Shown: positions 43,922-45,134 of the stretch, piece by piece | How positions within the stretch are numbered: position 1 is the stretch's first letter | How the letters are laid out: the number at the start of each line of letters is the position of its first letter | Origin: Chara braunii | Taxonomy: Eukaryota > Streptophyta > Charophyceae > Charales > Characeae | Direction of reading: 5' to 3' | NCBI GenBank assembly: GCA_003427395.1 | Contig: BFEA01000418.1 | Span: 519,602-564,735, forward strand | Length of the DNA stretch: 45,134 nucleotides | Program-made: the position numbers and the translations under genes | The notes under the pieces: generated by a model | The model's database searches: none | What the model saw: only the letters and a program-made list of their open reading frames with translations | Told to the model about the DNA's origin: nothing

Positions 43922-43934
43922 AAGGGGGATGGAA
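43922..43934 (+). promoter_or_regulatory. Polypurine tract of element 2
   Basis: AAGGGGGATGGAA directly precedes the 3' LTR start TGCGAGG. Purine-rich except for one T; the expected plus-strand primer position. Confidence 0.8.
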
Positions 43935-44752
43935 TGCGAGGAATGAGCCTCACGAAGCCCTTATCAGACATACAAGTGTTCTGGGTTGTGGTCTCCAGCA
44001 AGCGTCGTGCCCGCCCTAAATGAAGGCGGGCCTCAATATCCACGTAAGGCGTGTTCTCGACAATTTTTTCATATGTGGGCACTCAGACAGTTGCAGCACG
44101 CCAGTTGGTTATAGAGCAACGTGAGCCTCCAGGATCTTTTTAGAAGCAAAGGGCTGCGCTGTACAGTTGAGCCCAGGGCTCAAGCGGTTGCACCCTGGGC
44201 ACACGCTGTGTAAGGCCGACACATCATGGACTGGTTACGGGCCATGAGGAGGCAGCATTGTCATCATACCTGTACCCCGAGCCAATGAGAATGCTGCAAA
44301 CACTTGGAGGTTGGGTGGGCGGGTGCCTGGACATGCGCCTAACTACACGAGGCTCAGCCCAGTTTCGGAAACTGGGCCTGGGCGCAGACACTTGGGGCCC
44401 AACTAAAGCTACTGGCCCCCCTACACGCCTGACCAGGACAGCCAGCAGCGACACACTTTCCATAAGGAAAGTGTGAGCCCCTGGGAGAGGCAGTCTCGCC
44501 TTGGCAACCAATGAGGACACACTGCTACGTTGCTGCGCTAGCGTCTGCATGGGCGCTGCGGGTCGGGCGGGCACGGTCGCTGAGGTGAGAGGGGCGTTGT
44601 GAGGTAGCGGGCGCACAACAGCCATAGTCAGGCTGCAGGGGCGCAATGCAGGTGATGGCGATGGTGGTCTTCGGGTAGGAGGCGCACGAGGGGGTGATCA
44701 AGGGAGGAGAGAGAATGTACCTAATGTATACTGGTGATCGACATTGGTGTTG
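43935..44752 (+). repeat. 3' LTR of element 2, truncated
   Basis: 818 bp aligning with 8879-9183 plus 36314-36808. It includes the uninterrupted target of the giant element (GGTTACGGGCC at 44224-44234). Similarity stops after GACATTGGTGTTG; the last about 290 bp of the LTR are missing and different sequence follows. Confidence 0.85.
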
Positions 44753-45134
44753 ATAAAAGGGCCTTTACTAACTAGACCCCAAATGAATGCCCCAACAGCA
44801 AGGGGTCCTCTCGGCCAGAACTTAAATTCACGAGCAGCAACAAAAAAATCAAGTTCCCTGAGGCATATGTTGCATCCAGAATGAGATGAAAAGTTGTTTT
44901 GAAAGGTCACAAACAGATCCTGAACGAACAGGTATTGGACACAGTTTTCAAGACTGAGTTAGGGTCATGTCTCCTCGATGAAAAGTCACGTCTGTTTGGC
45001 AATGAGTCAAAGGCCACAGTCCCAGTCCAGTCATAATCGCACGAGTCAGTCCTGATTCAGACCAGGAGTCCAAAAGACAGGCCCGATGGCCCAAAGCAGC
45101 AGCAGACCATGGGAAAAGATACTGGGACACACAC
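44753..45134. other. Unassigned sequence after the broken 3' LTR
   Basis: It does not match anything else I can see in the window and has no recognisable protein. It starts ATAAAAGGGCC at the exact point where the LTR similarity ends, so it is either a further insertion in the LTR or a deletion junction. Confidence 0.4.

Larger units (their letters stand above)
8879..44752 (+). mobile_element. Element 2: degenerate chromodomain Ty3/gypsy retrotransposon, interrupted
   Basis: The LTR start TGCGAGGAAT occurs at 8879 and again at 43935. The 5' LTR (8879-9183 plus 36310-37101) is split by the 27 kb giant element. After it come a tRNA-iMet-type primer site (37105), a gag-like region, protease, RT, RNase H, integrase and a chromodomain-like C-terminus, then a polypurine tract and the 3' LTR. 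The order PR-RT-RH-IN is Ty3/gypsy, and the chromodomain points to a chromovirus-like lineage. Every domain is damaged. The 3' LTR is cut at 44752, so element 2's own target duplication cannot be checked. Confidence 0.8.

Overview
The window is a eukaryotic, plant-lineage repeat landscape made of nested LTR retrotransposons. I recognise no intact cellular gene. The Gag and Pol wording and the Ty3/gypsy architecture remind me of large charophyte green-alga genomes such as Chara braunii. That assignment is an inference from memory, not something the sequence proves.

Layout. (1) 1-1014: unassigned flank with two strong palindromes. (2) 1019-8342, minus strand: a 7.3 kb solo LTR framed by a perfect 4-bp duplication (ACGT). 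(3) 8347-8878: unassigned flank. (4) 8879-44752: an old chromodomain-type Ty3/gypsy element (element 2). Its 5' LTR starts at 8879 and is split after 9183. (5) 9184-36309: a 27.1 kb LTR retrotransposon (the giant element) inserted in that LTR, with target duplication ACAG/ACGG. Its LTRs are 6.6 kb (9184-15774) and 7.05 kb (29260-36309), the same family as the solo LTR. The internal domain holds a tRNA-Asp-type primer site, gag, a DNA transposon inserted in frame (18430-19952, including an 815-bp gap), protease, RT, RNase H with a 404-bp tandem duplication, integrase, an extra Gag-like ORF after integrase, and a tRNA-like cloverleaf just before the 3' LTR. (6) 36310-37101: the rest of element 2's 5' LTR, then an initiator-Met-type primer site, degenerate gag-pro-RT-RH-IN-chromodomain, a polypurine tract and a truncated 3' LTR (43935-44752). 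(7) 44753-45134: unassigned sequence.

All coding regions are broken by stops and frameshifts. The giant element keeps its recognisable catalytic residues (DTG, YIDD, DD35E). Element 2 has lost key residues in protease, RT, RNase H and integrase, which agrees with it being the older host of the insertion.

The most unusual content is in the giant LTRs. They contain (a) a U6 snRNA-like sequence in all three copies, (b) an array of seven short hairpins whose loops are nearly constant while their stems differ and pair by compensatory changes, (c) a second array of longer hairpins with a period near 120 bp, one part of which is inverted in one LTR, and (d) several conserved single hairpins. Caveat: a block of about 1.26 kb containing the U6-like sequence is letter-for-letter identical in both LTRs, including six shared N positions, so that block may be an assembly copy. 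The divergent solo LTR gives independent support for the U6-like part and the hairpin arrays.
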